Assembly: GCF_002929535.1 (NCBI RefSeq)
Contig: NZ_PJJO01000061.1
Coordinates: forward strand, 1 to 64,000
DNA from: Cryobacterium sp. Y11
Lineage (GTDB): Bacteria; Actinomycetota; Actinomycetes; Actinomycetales; Microbacteriaceae
DNA: 64,000 nt
Direction of reading: 5' to 3'
This document shows, one piece after another, positions 38,342-48,606 of the stretch (its first letter is position 1; each line of letters starts with the position of its first letter). A program made the position numbers and the translations under genes. The notes below the pieces were generated by a model. That model had not been told where the DNA came from. It saw only the letters and a list, made by a program, of their open reading frames with translations, and made no database searches.

Positions 38342-38814
38342 CCAGCACCAACCCGCCCGCCCGAATCACGCCGTCGTCCGTTCCGGTGCTGCGGCGCATC
38401 CTGATTTACGGCGCCTGGGTCGCCATCGCCATCGCCATGATTGGTTCCGTCATCGGCTTCGCTGTCGACGGCGGCACCGGGGTGCTGAGCGCCCTGATCG
38501 GAACGGTCATGTCGGTCGCCTTCATGGGGATCACCGCCGGCAGCATCCTGCTGGCCAATCGTGTGGCAGGCAGTGAGTCAGCCATCGGCGGCTTCTTCGG
38601 AATCATCTTGGGCGGATGGCTGCTTAAATTCGTGGTGTTTCTGGCGCTGACGATGCTATTGCAAGACCGGGCGTGGATCCACCCAATAGTGCTGTTCTGC
38701 TGCATCATTGCCGGAGTAATCGGCTCCCTCGTAGTTGATGCCGTCGTTGTGGCGAAGAGCCGTATGACCTATGCCAGTGATGCCATCCTGCCCGCCGCGC
38801 CGGTCGAGGACTAA
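38338..38814 (+). CDS. AtpI-like membrane protein preceding the ATP synthase operon
   Basis: The 158-residue protein has four predicted helices (about 22-44, 50-72, 82-104 and 110-132) with a GGxxG-rich second helix. Position immediately before atpB, overlapping the previous gene by 4 bases, and the four-helix layout match AtpI/Unc-I type proteins that aid c-ring assembly or Mg uptake. Sequence resemblance alone is weak, so the assignment rests mainly on context. Confidence 0.7.
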   Translation: MTSTNPPARITPSSVPVLRRILIYGAWVAIAIAMIGSVIGFAVDGGTGVLSALIGTVMSVAFMGITAGSILLANRVAGSESAIGGFFGIILGGWLLKFVVFLALTMLLQDRAWIHPIVLFCCIIAGVIGSLVVDAVVVAKSRMTYASDAILPAAPVED

Positions 38815-38985
38815 CCCGTCAACCCATGCACCTCTGGATCCTGCTCTCGATTCGGCTCAGCGCCTGATCTTTGCTACAGTAAATACTGATCCCACCCCGG
38901 TTTGCAGACGCTTCACTGCGTCGTAAACCTGTCCATATTCGTCGATGCGCGAGCAGAGCTCACCGCCCCGAAACAGGAGAAAGCG
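38815..38985 (+). promoter_or_regulatory. atp operon upstream region
   Basis: Between the AtpI-like gene and atpB, TACAGT at 38874-38879 within GCTACAGTAAATACT is the best -10 candidate, giving a leader of about 100 bases. AGGAG at 38975-38979 is a good ribosome site. No convincing ATG, GTG or TTG follows it at the usual distance; see atpB. Confidence 0.4.
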
Positions 38986-39798
38986 CTGCTAGAAATCGCC
39001 GTAAACCTGATGGTTCCGTCTGCCACCGGCGACGGTGAATTCCACGGTCCTACCATCAATGAGTTCTTCCCCGAGGTTATTTTCTTCGCGGGTACGAACT
39101 TTGAAATCAATCGCATCATGCTGATTCGGTTCCTCGCCGTCGCGGCGCTGATGCTGGTCTTCTGGCTCGGTACTCGCCGCATGAAGATCATCCCGACCCG
39201 CGGCCAAAGCCTGACCGAAATGGGACTCGACTTTGTTCGCGTCAGTATTGCCGAAGACCTGCTGGGTAAAAAAGATGGCAAGCGTTTTCTGCCACTGATC
39301 ACGACCGTCTTCTTCATGGTCCTGTTCATGAACATCACCGGCATTATCCCCGGTCTGAATATCGCGGGAACCTCCGTTATCGGCGTGCCTCTGTTTCTCG
39401 CCGGTGTCGCGTACGTCGCGTTCATCTACGCCGGTGTGAAGAAGAGCGGCATTGGGTTCTTCCGCACCGCACTCTTCCCGCCCGGAGTTCCGAAGTTCCT
39501 CTATATCATCCTCACGCCCGTAGAGTTCATCTCCACGTTCATCGTGCGTCCGGTCACGCTTACACTTCGACTCCTGATGAACATGATCGTGGGTCACCTC
39601 CTGCTGGTCATCCTTTTCTCTGCCACACAGTTTTTCTTCTTCACGGCAGATGGGGGCCTCAAGCTGTTAGGCGGCGGGACTCTGGTCTTCGGGTTGGCTT
39701 TCACGCTCTTCGAGCTGCTGGTAGCCGTGTTGCAGGCTTATATCTTCGCCATTCTCACCACTGTTTACATCCAGCTCGCGCTGGCTGAGGAGCACTAA
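38986..39798 (+). CDS. atpB: ATP synthase Fo subunit a
   Basis: Subunit a forms the proton half-channels beside the c-ring. The protein has about 270 residues and five or six helices. The essential Arg lies in the helix TLTLRLLMNMIVGH, and the C-terminal helices include YIFAILTTVYIQLALAEEH. Start choice is unusual: AGGAG at 38975-38979 is 6 bases before an in-frame CTG at 38986, which would give an N-terminus close to actinobacterial homologues. Alternatives are TTG at 38902, which adds 28 residues, and ATG at 39010, which has no ribosome site. Confidence 0.92.
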   Translation: MLEIAVNLMVPSATGDGEFHGPTINEFFPEVIFFAGTNFEINRIMLIRFLAVAALMLVFWLGTRRMKIIPTRGQSLTEMGLDFVRVSIAEDLLGKKDGKRFLPLITTVFFMVLFMNITGIIPGLNIAGTSVIGVPLFLAGVAYVAFIYAGVKKSGIGFFRTALFPPGVPKFLYIILTPVEFISTFIVRPVTLTLRLLMNMIVGHLLLVILFSATQFFFFTADGGLKLLGGGTLVFGLAFTLFELLVAVLQAYIFAILTTVYIQLALAEEH

Positions 39799-40080
<282 letters not shown>

Positions 40081-40109
40081 TCCTCCTTTTTCACTTCTAA
40101 CATGGAGGT

Positions 40110-40688
40110 ATGTTGCTTCACATCGTGATTGCCGCTGCCGCGGCTGAGCAGAAGAATCCGCTTATCCCGGAGCTGTACGACATTATCTGGTCGGCGGTCT
40201 GCTTCTTTGTCATTCTGTTCTTCTTCTGGAAGATCGCACTACCGAAGATGCAGGTGCTCCTCGATGACCGCGCAGACGCCATCGAAGGCAACATGGCCAA
40301 GGCCGACGACGCCCAGCGCAAGGCTGAAGCTATGTTGGTGCAGTACACGGCTCAGCTCGCTGACGCTCGTGCGGAAGCCGGTGCCATTCGTGACCAGGCC
40401 CGCACCGACGGCCAGCGTATTGTCGCTGAGCACAAGGAGCGGGCTGCGGTCGAAGCCGGCCGCATCGCGGCCAGTGCCAAAACGCAAATCGAAGCCGAAC
40501 GTCAGGCCGCCGTTGTGTCCCTCCGCAGCGAGGTAGGCACCCTCGCCATTGACCTCGCCTCGGGTGTCATTGGTGAGAGCCTGTCCGACGATGCTAAGGC
40601 GAGCGCCATTGTCGAGCGTTTCCTGGCCGAACTCGAAGCCAGCGAAGTGCCGTCGCAAGCAGCAGCTCCTACAGCCGGAAAGATTTAG
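40110..40688 (+). CDS. atpF: ATP synthase Fo subunit b
   Basis: The peripheral stalk subunit, 192 residues: one N-terminal membrane helix (about 25-45) followed by a long charged coiled coil rich in Ala, Glu, Arg and Gln that binds delta. GGAGGT directly abuts the ATG at 40110; TTG one codon later would be better spaced, so the true start may be either. Followed by atpH after 3 bases. Confidence 0.95.
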   Translation: MLLHIVIAAAAAEQKNPLIPELYDIIWSAVCFFVILFFFWKIALPKMQVLLDDRADAIEGNMAKADDAQRKAEAMLVQYTAQLADARAEAGAIRDQARTDGQRIVAEHKERAAVEAGRIAASAKTQIEAERQAAVVSLRSEVGTLAIDLASGVIGESLSDDAKASAIVERFLAELEASEVPSQAAAPTAGKI

Positions 40689-40691
40689 CAC

Positions 40692-41489
40692 ATGGGAAGC
40701 GCCACCAGAGAAGCACTCGCCACATCGAGGGCGGCACTGTCCGTCCCGGGGGTCACGACTGATCTGGCGACGGCTGAAAGCCTGTTCGGTGCCGGGCGCG
40801 TTATCGGTTCGTCGTCGCAACTTCTGTCGGCGCTCGGCGACGCGGCAGCGGATACGGCAGCTAAGGTCACCCTCGTTCGCGCCGTTTTCGGTGCGGGCGT
40901 GACACCTCGTGCGCTCGACCTGCTTGCGGGCGTCGTCTCCGAGCGCTGGTCCAGCCACGATGATCTGTTGGCCGGAATTGAAGAATTGGGCTTGCGGGTA
41001 TCCGCCCTGTCTGTTTCTACCGGCACATCGATCGAGAGTGAACTGTTTGAATTCGGCACAGCAGTGTCGTCAGACGCAGGGTTGGAACTGGCCCTGGCCA
41101 GCAAACTCGGCAAGAGTGACGCCAAGGCCGCCCTGGTCGAGAAACTTCTGGCCGGCAAGGTATCCGGTCAAACTCTTGCTATCGTTCGGCACCTGGTGCA
41201 GCAGCCTCGCGGCCGCCGCATGGGCGAGTTGCTGCGACAGGCGGCATCCGTTGTAGCGGACCAGTCTGGCAGTGCGATTGCCACCATCACGTCGGCGAGT
41301 GTTCTTTCGCCTGTCCAGTTAGACCGTTTGAAGAAGAGTCTTGAAGAACGTCACGGACGCTCACTCAGCATCAACCAGATCGTTGATCCGGCATTGGTTG
41401 GCGGGGTTCGCGTACAAATCGGTGACCTGGTCATCGATGGCAGCATCTCAACTCGCCTCGCCGATTTGCGACTGCAGCTCGTTCGCTAA
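40692..41489 (+). CDS. atpH: ATP synthase F1 subunit delta
   Basis: It connects the peripheral stalk to the top of F1. The 265-residue protein is longer than the roughly 180-residue E. coli form, as common in actinobacteria. The C-terminal region with [19 protein letters not shown] and [19 protein letters not shown] is the conserved delta/OSCP signature. It is in the operon between atpF and atpA. Confidence 0.94.
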   Translation: MGSATREALATSRAALSVPGVTTDLATAESLFGAGRVIGSSSQLLSALGDAAADTAAKVTLVRAVFGAGVTPRALDLLAGVVSERWSSHDDLLAGIEELGLRVSALSVSTGTSIESELFEFGTAVSSDAGLELALASKLGKSDAKAALVEKLLAGKVSGQTLAIVRHLVQQPRGRRMGELLRQAASVVADQSGSAIATITSASVLSPVQLDRLKKSLEERHGRSLSINQIVDPALVGGVRVQIGDLVIDGSISTRLADLRLQLVR

Positions 41490-41611
41490 GCACTGCTGAT
41501 GCGGTACCAGCGCGATCAGTAACACCACAATCACAGCACGATAAGAAGACGCAGGGCGGCAACGTCCTGGAAGAGACAGAACCTGTGCAGCCGTACAGAA
41601 AAGGGAAGATG

Positions 41612-43249
41612 ATGGCAGAACTAACGATCAGCCCCGATGAGATCCGTGGCGCTCTCCAGGACTTCGTGAAGTCCTATGAGCCGAACAAGACGTCAACGAC
41701 GGAGGTCGGCTATGTCACCACGGCCGGCGACGGTATCGCCCACGTTGAGGGCTTGCCCGGCGTGATGGCCAACGAGCTCATCAAATTCGCCGACGGCACG
41801 CTGGGCCTGGCCCAGAACCTCGACGAAGACGAGATCGGAGTCGTCGTGCTCGGCGAGTTCGCTAGCGTTGTTGAGGGTATGGAGGTGCACCGCACCGGAG
41901 AGGTTCTTTCCGTTCCCGTTGGTGATGCCTTCCTCGGTCGCGTCGTCGACCCGCTCGGCGCACCAATCGACGGCCTCGGCGAAATTGTCAGCGAAGCACG
42001 CCGTGCCCTCGAGCTGCAGGCTCCCGGCGTTATGCAGCGCAAGAGCGTGCACGAGCCCATGCAGACCGGCATCAAGGCCATCGACGCCATGATCCCGATC
42101 GGCCGCGGCCAGCGTCAGCTCATCATCGGTGACCGTCAGACCGGCAAGACCGCGATCGCGATCGACACCATCATCAACCAGAAGGCCAACTGGGAGTCCG
42201 GCGACACGAACAAGCAGGTGCGCTGCATCTATGTCGCCATCGGACAGAAGGGCTCCACCATCGCTTCGGTGAAGGGTGCGCTCGAAGATGCCGGAGCGAT
42301 GGAGTACACCACCATCGTTGCGGCGCCCGCTTCCGACCCGGCCGGTTTCAAGTACCTCGCACCGTATACCGGTTCGGCCATCGGCCAGCATTGGATGTAC
42401 GCCGGCAAGCACGTACTCATCGTCTTCGATGACCTGTCCAAGCAGGCGGAGGCTTACCGTGCTGTTTCGCTGCTGCTGCGTCGCCCGCCGGGACGCGAGG
42501 CGTACCCCGGCGACGTGTTCTATCTGCACTCCCGTTTGCTCGAGCGTTGTGCCAAGCTGTCCGACGCCCTCGGCGCCGGATCGATGACCGGTCTCCCGAT
42601 CATTGAGACCAAAGCCAACGACGTTGCCGCCTACATTCCGACTAACGTGATCTCGATCACCGACGGCCAGATTTTTCTACAGTCCGACCTGTTCAACGCC
42701 AACCAGCGCCCAGCTGTTGACGTGGGTATCTCGGTCTCTCGTGTCGGTGGCGACGCGCAGGTTAAGTCGATCAAGAAGGTGTCCGGAACGCTCAAGCTTG
42801 AGCTCGCCCAGTACCGTTCGCTTGAAGCCTTCGCGATGTTCGCCTCCGACCTCGACGCGGCCAGTCGTCGTCAGCTCGCGCGCGGTGCTCGCTTGACCGA
42901 ACTGCTGCGCCAGCCGCAGTACTCGCCGTACCCCGTTGAGGACCAGGTCGTTTCGATCTGGGCCGGCATCAACGGCAAGCTCGACGAGGTACCGGTTCCC
43001 GACGTTCTGCGATTCGAGCGCGAATTGCTCGACTTCTTGGGTCGCAACACCGAGATTCTGAAGAACCTGCGCGAGACGAACGTTCTCTCCGACGAGACCG
43101 TTGCCGCGCTGACTGCTGGTGTCGACAAGTTCAAGCTTGAGTTCCAAACCGGCGAGGGCAAGCCGCTCGCCTCGGTGGGTAAGGAAAAGTTTGAGGCCAT
43201 CGCTGCCGAAGACGTCAACCAGGAAAAGATCGTCAAGCACCGCCGCTAG
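41612..43249 (+). CDS. atpA: ATP synthase F1 subunit alpha
   Basis: The regulatory nucleotide-binding subunit, 545 residues. Walker A GDRQTGKT lies at 173-180, the ATPase signature region includes [15 protein letters not shown], and the arginine finger lies within it. ATG at 41612 has AAGGGAAG upstream; another ATG immediately before is too close to that site. A 122-base gap without a gene separates it from atpH and contains no obvious hairpin. Confidence 0.97.
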   Translation: MAELTISPDEIRGALQDFVKSYEPNKTSTTEVGYVTTAGDGIAHVEGLPGVMANELIKFADGTLGLAQNLDEDEIGVVVLGEFASVVEGMEVHRTGEVLSVPVGDAFLGRVVDPLGAPIDGLGEIVSEARRALELQAPGVMQRKSVHEPMQTGIKAIDAMIPIGRGQRQLIIGDRQTGKTAIAIDTIINQKANWESGDTNKQVRCIYVAIGQKGSTIASVKGALEDAGAMEYTTIVAAPASDPAGFKYLAPYTGSAIGQHWMYAGKHVLIVFDDLSKQAEAYRAVSLLLRRPPGREAYPGDVFYLHSRLLERCAKLSDALGAGSMTGLPIIETKANDVAAYIPTNVISITDGQIFLQSDLFNANQRPAVDVGISVSRVGGDAQVKSIKKVSGTLKLELAQYRSLEAFAMFASDLDAASRRQLARGARLTELLRQPQYSPYPVEDQVVSIWAGINGKLDEVPVPDVLRFERELLDFLGRNTEILKNLRETNVLSDETVAALTAGVDKFKLEFQTGEGKPLASVGKEKFEAIAAEDVNQEKIVKHRR

Positions 43250-43310
43250 TCGTTCACGCGACTCGCACTACAAATGACGACACCAAACTGAAAGACAAGG
43301 AAGCAGACAC

Positions 43311-44213
43311 ATGGGAGCGCAACTTCGCGTCTACCGGCAGAAGATCAAGTCTGCCCAGACGACCAAGAAGATCACTCGGGCCATGGAGCTGATCTCCGCC
43401 TCGCGCATCCAGAAAGCGCAGGCGCGAGTCGCTGCGTCAACCCCGTATTCGCGTGCAGTGACACGTGCCGTTTCGGCAGTGGCCACGTACTCGAACGTCC
43501 AGCACGTGCTCACGACTGAGCCAGAGAAAATTGAGCGCGCAGCGGTCGTTATCTTTGCCTCCGACCGGGGTCTGGCTGGCGCGTTTAGCTCGCAGGTTCT
43601 TCGTGAAGCGGAGTCGCTCAGCGAGTTGTTGCGTGGCCAGGGCAAAGACATCGTCTACTTCCTGGTCGGACGCAAGGCCATCGCGTACTTCACCTTTCGG
43701 GGGCGCGCGTCGGAGCGAGTGTGGACCGGCGGCACCGATCAGCCCCAGTTCGAAACTGCCAAAGAAATCGGTGAGGCCCTGCTCGGTTCGTTCCTTACGG
43801 ACTACGCCGATGGTGGAGTCGACGAGATTCACATCGTCTACAACCGCTTCGTGAGCATGGTTACGCAGGTTCCCGAAGTTGTTCGGCTGCTTCCACTCGA
43901 GGTCGTCGAGGGTGTTGAAGAACCGAGCAGTAACGCGGTTCTGCCGCTCTACGAGTTCGAACCAGACGTGGAAACCGTTCTGGACAGCCTGCTCCCGGTC
44001 TATATCGAGAGTCGTTTGTTCAACGCCATGCTGCAGTCGGCGGCGTCAGAACATGCCAGCCGTCAGAAGGCGATGAAGTCGGCCAGCGATAACGCCGACA
44101 AGCTGATCACGGACTACACGCGGTTGTCGAATAACGCGCGTCAGTCCGAGATTACCCAGCAGATTTCCGAGATCGTGGGTGGAGCCGATGCGCTCTCATC
44201 CGCCAAGAAGTAG
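43311..44213 (+). CDS. atpG: ATP synthase F1 subunit gamma
   Basis: The rotating central shaft, 300 residues. The conserved N-terminal helix ([20 protein letters not shown]) and the C-terminal helix ([18 protein letters not shown], then [15 protein letters not shown]) form the coiled coil inserted into the alpha-beta hexamer. The region between is a Rossmann-like fold that contacts epsilon and the c-ring. Confidence 0.97.
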   Translation: MGAQLRVYRQKIKSAQTTKKITRAMELISASRIQKAQARVAASTPYSRAVTRAVSAVATYSNVQHVLTTEPEKIERAAVVIFASDRGLAGAFSSQVLREAESLSELLRGQGKDIVYFLVGRKAIAYFTFRGRASERVWTGGTDQPQFETAKEIGEALLGSFLTDYADGGVDEIHIVYNRFVSMVTQVPEVVRLLPLEVVEGVEEPSSNAVLPLYEFEPDVETVLDSLLPVYIESRLFNAMLQSAASEHASRQKAMKSASDNADKLITDYTRLSNNARQSEITQQISEIVGGADALSSAKK

Positions 44214-45710
<1,497 letters not shown>

Positions 45711-45712
45711 CC

Positions 45713-45985
45713 ATGGCAAAGTCGCTGTCCGTCAGCGTTGTGTCGGCCGACCAGCAGGTCTGGACCGGCGAGGCGACGATGGTTGTCGCCAAGACCGTCG
45801 AGGGCGAGATCGGTATTCTTGCCGGTCACGAGCCGATGTTGGCAATTCTGGCCGTTGGCGACGTTCGCGTTACCCTGGCCGATGGTTCCAAGGTGATCGC
45901 GAAGGCTGAAGATGGCTTTCTGTCCGTCGACAATGACATCGTGACCGTCGTCGCTCGCAAGGCTGAGCTCGTTAGTTCCTTGTAA
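45713..45985 (+). CDS. atpC: ATP synthase F1 subunit epsilon, short form
   Basis: The 90-residue protein contains the N-terminal beta-sandwich (VSVVSADQQVWTGEATMVVAKTVEGEIGILAGHEPML) that binds gamma and the c-ring. The C-terminal two-helix domain, which inhibits ATP hydrolysis in E. coli, is almost wholly absent, as in several actinobacterial relatives. Sequence ends in ARKAELVSSL. It closes the atp operon. Confidence 0.94.
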   Translation: MAKSLSVSVVSADQQVWTGEATMVVAKTVEGEIGILAGHEPMLAILAVGDVRVTLADGSKVIAKAEDGFLSVDNDIVTVVARKAELVSSL

Positions 45986-46003
45986 AAAAGCCTAGCCATA
46001 CCG

Positions 46004-46819
46004 TTGTTGATACTGCTACCGCCGTCGGAGACGAAACGCTCCGGCGGCGAAGCTGTACCCCTCAGCTGGTCTTTACTGGCCTATCCGTCCCTGAACGCGA
46101 AACGTCGAACGCTCGCGCGGGCGCTGGTTGCCCTGTCGCGGCATCCGGAAGCTGCCATAGCCGCCCTCAAACTCGGTCGCACCCAGTTGTTCGAAATTGA
46201 CCGCAACCTCGAGCTGTTGCGGTCGCCAACCCTGCCGGTCATCGACCGCTACACCGGGGTGCTCTTTGACGGGTTGGATGCTGCGACCCTGTCGGCGGCG
46301 CAGCGTGAGTTCGCGAACGCCCACGTGGTGGTGCATTCGGCGTTGCTTGGACCGCTCGCCGCTCTAGATCCGATTCCGGCGTATCGACTGTCGCACGACT
46401 CGAGGGTGCCGGACTTGACGTTGAACACGCACTCGCTGAGGCAGCACTGGAGCACCGACGTGCATAAGCTGCTCAGCCACACCGACGGCCTGCTGCTTGA
46501 CCTGCGTTCCGAAGCCTACGTCGCCCTGGGGCCCCGCCCGGTGCGCCCTAACTCGATCTATCTGCGGGTTGTCGCCGACGCCGGAGATGGCCAGAAACGC
46601 GCGCTCAACCACTTCAACAAGAAGTCCAAGGGCGAATTCACGCGGGCCTTGATCGACAACGGACAAAACTTTTCGACCGTTGGCGAACTGATCGAGTGGG
46701 CAGAATCCGTGGGAATACAGGTGCAACCGGGCGTGCCTGGTGAACTGCAGCTTCTCGTTGAGCAGCACCTGGCCAGCAAGGGGCAGCCGGCCACGTCGAC
46801 AATCTATACGGTGCGCTAG
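46004..46819 (+). CDS. yaaA: peroxide stress protein YaaA family
   Basis: The 271-residue protein has the family opening LILLPPSETK with the conserved Lys, the phrase LFDGLDAATLSAAQREFA and, near the C-terminus, FNKKSKGEFTRAL. YaaA in E. coli limits free iron during peroxide stress and binds DNA; the role in actinobacteria is inferred. The start is TTG at 46004, 18 bases after the atpC stop, so it may be read through from the atp operon. Confidence 0.85.
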   Translation: MLILLPPSETKRSGGEAVPLSWSLLAYPSLNAKRRTLARALVALSRHPEAAIAALKLGRTQLFEIDRNLELLRSPTLPVIDRYTGVLFDGLDAATLSAAQREFANAHVVVHSALLGPLAALDPIPAYRLSHDSRVPDLTLNTHSLRQHWSTDVHKLLSHTDGLLLDLRSEAYVALGPRPVRPNSIYLRVVADAGDGQKRALNHFNKKSKGEFTRALIDNGQNFSTVGELIEWAESVGIQVQPGVPGELQLLVEQHLASKGQPATSTIYTVR

Positions 46820-46838
46820 TACATTACGAGAGGGACGG

Positions 46839-47336
46839 CTAGTGGTGCACGATTCCTTCGTGATCGAGCAACCAGGCCTTGGTGGGGATTCCCTGGCCGG
46901 CGCTGTACCCAGTGATCTGACCGCTGGTAGCGAGCACCCGGTGGCAGCCGATGATGATCGGCACCGGGTTGGCGCCGACGGCACCACCGATAGCGCGACC
47001 CGATCCGGCGCGACCGATCTGGCTGCCGAGGGCTCCGTAGGAGATGACTTCTCCAAAGCCTACGGTAGCCAGGCGAGCCCAGACGGTGCGCTGAAACTCG
47101 GTACCGCGGGTCAGGTGCACGGGAAGATCGAAAGAGTGTCGGGTACCGGCGAAGTACTCGGCCAACTGCTCGGCCGCGCGGTGTAGCACCGGTGAGGGAG
47201 CCTCGGCGGTTTCGTCCAGCGGAAGGTGCCCGTCGGTTTCGATCGAGAGCGAGAGGATGCCGTCATCGTCGGCCGTGAGCTCGATCCGCCCGAGCGGGCT
47301 CGGCAGACGAAGAAGAGCGGGAGAAATCGAGGTCAT
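46839..47336 (-). CDS. ogt: methylated-DNA--protein-cysteine methyltransferase
   Basis: This suicide enzyme repairs O6-methylguanine by moving the alkyl group to its own Cys. The 165-residue protein has FQRTVWARLATVGFGEVISYG with the helix-turn-helix Arg and the active-site stretch PVPIIIGCHRVLA with Cys131. The residue before Cys is Gly, where most enzymes have Pro (PCHRV). Start ATG at 47336 gives the normal length; an open frame extends seven codons further. It is convergent with yaaA. Confidence 0.92.
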   Translation of the reverse strand: MTSISPALLRLPSPLGRIELTADDDGILSLSIETDGHLPLDETAEAPSPVLHRAAEQLAEYFAGTRHSFDLPVHLTRGTEFQRTVWARLATVGFGEVISYGALGSQIGRAGSGRAIGGAVGANPVPIIIGCHRVLATSGQITGYSAGQGIPTKAWLLDHEGIVHH

Positions 47337-47458
47337 ACTTCGACTGTAGCCGCGCACTCCCGGTTGACCTCGCGGGGTTCGGACGTTGGTGCATAAGGTC
47401 GACGGCCGTGCGGGTGTGGAGGAGGGTGCAGGTTGGCGTCGAGCCGCCGGAACGGCCC

Positions 47459-47470
47459 TATTCTGTAGGG
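47459..47470 (+). promoter_or_regulatory. -10 element for a probable leaderless aldo/keto reductase transcript
   Basis: TATTCT at 47459-47464 ends six bases before the ATG at 47471, the spacing expected when the start codon is the first transcribed codon. Confidence 0.5.
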
Positions 47471-48433
47471 ATGGCTCAGATTGAATATCGCAGACTTGGC
47501 TCTTCCGGATTGACCGTGTCGACGATTGGACTCGGGTGCAACAACTTCGGGCGCACCGGCACCGCGACGGAGGGGCAGGATGGTACGACGGCCGTCATTG
47601 ACGCGGCCTTCGAAGCGGGGGTGACCTTGTTTGACACGGCCGACATCTATGGTGCCGAACGGGGACTGAGTGAGACCCTGATGGGGCACTCGCTGCGCGG
47701 CAAGCGCGATCAAATCGTGCTCGCTACCAAATTCGGTATGGATATGGGTGGGCGCAACGGGCCCGATTGGAACGCGCGTGGCTCGCGCCGATACATCCGT
47801 TTGGCCGTTGAGGCGTCGCTGCGTCGACTACAGACCGACTGGATCGACCTGTACCAGCTGCACGCGCCCGATCCGTCGACGCCGATCGAGGAAACCCTCG
47901 CGACGCTCGACGACCTCATCACCGCGGGCAAGATTCGCTACATCGGCCATTCCAACCTGGCCGGCTGGCAGATTGCTGAGGCGGAATTTACCGCGCAAAT
48001 GAATGGGCATCCCAAATTTATCTCGAGCCAGAACGAGTACAGCCTGCTGGTGCGCGATATCGAAGAAGAGGTCCTTCCGGCCGTCAACGCCTTCGGCCTG
48101 GGTTTTCTGCCATTCTTTCCCCTCTACAACGGACTATTCACCGGCAAGTTCTCGCGCAGTGGTGGACCGGCCGACAGCAGAATCATGATGATTCGCCGCC
48201 ATCTTGCCGACGACGCCCCGTGGGACGTGATCGAGCAGTATCAGGACTGGTGCGACGCGCGCGGGGTGAGCATGCTCACGGCGACCTTTGCCTGGCTGCT
48301 GGCCCAGCCCGGACTGACCAGCGTCATTGCCGGCGCGACCAAGCCAGAGCAGATCATTCACAACGCGACGGCCGCAACAGCCTGGCAGCCCAGTGCCGAT
48401 GAGGTTGCCTACATTTCGGGCCTCTTTGCCTGA
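47471..48433 (+). CDS. aldo/keto reductase
   Basis: This NADPH-dependent oxidoreductase of the AKR superfamily (320 residues, TIM barrel) has the tetrad Asp55, Tyr60, Lys87 and His131, seen in FDTADIYG, LATKFGMD and YQLHAPD. The order and the KPEQI-type C-terminal cofactor motif (GATKPEQIIHNATA) are standard. Substrate is unknown; the type with SSGLTVSTIGLGCNNFG resembles YajO/YhdN-like general aldehyde reductases. It stands alone behind a leaderless promoter. Confidence 0.9.
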   Translation: MAQIEYRRLGSSGLTVSTIGLGCNNFGRTGTATEGQDGTTAVIDAAFEAGVTLFDTADIYGAERGLSETLMGHSLRGKRDQIVLATKFGMDMGGRNGPDWNARGSRRYIRLAVEASLRRLQTDWIDLYQLHAPDPSTPIEETLATLDDLITAGKIRYIGHSNLAGWQIAEAEFTAQMNGHPKFISSQNEYSLLVRDIEEEVLPAVNAFGLGFLPFFPLYNGLFTGKFSRSGGPADSRIMMIRRHLADDAPWDVIEQYQDWCDARGVSMLTATFAWLLAQPGLTSVIAGATKPEQIIHNATAATAWQPSADEVAYISGLFA

Positions 48434-48485
48434 ACGCTCGATGTGCAGTTGTGCAATAGTCAGCGATTTTTTTGCTAGGAGCGCA

Positions 48486-48584
48486 ATGTTTCGATCGACG
48501 AGGCGGCAGAAAGAGTGCAGGATGGCATCAGAGGTAGCTGCGCCGACTAATCCGGACTGGCACGTGGCCGTTTCACGCATCTAG
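48486..48584 (+). CDS. possible leader peptide upstream of the ABC exporter
   Basis: A 32-residue frame starts at ATG 48486 after AGGAG (48477-48481) and stops 22 bases before the exporter start. The N-terminal half is Arg-rich (FRSTRRQKECR). Ribosome-stalling leader peptides precede some antibiotic-efflux ABC genes in actinobacteria; that analogy is the only functional argument. A T-run lies upstream at 48467-48473. It could also be a chance frame. Confidence 0.3.
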   Translation: MFRSTRRQKECRMASEVAAPTNPDWHVAVSRI

Positions 48585-48606
48585 ACAGTTTCGCGAGGAG
48601 AATTAC

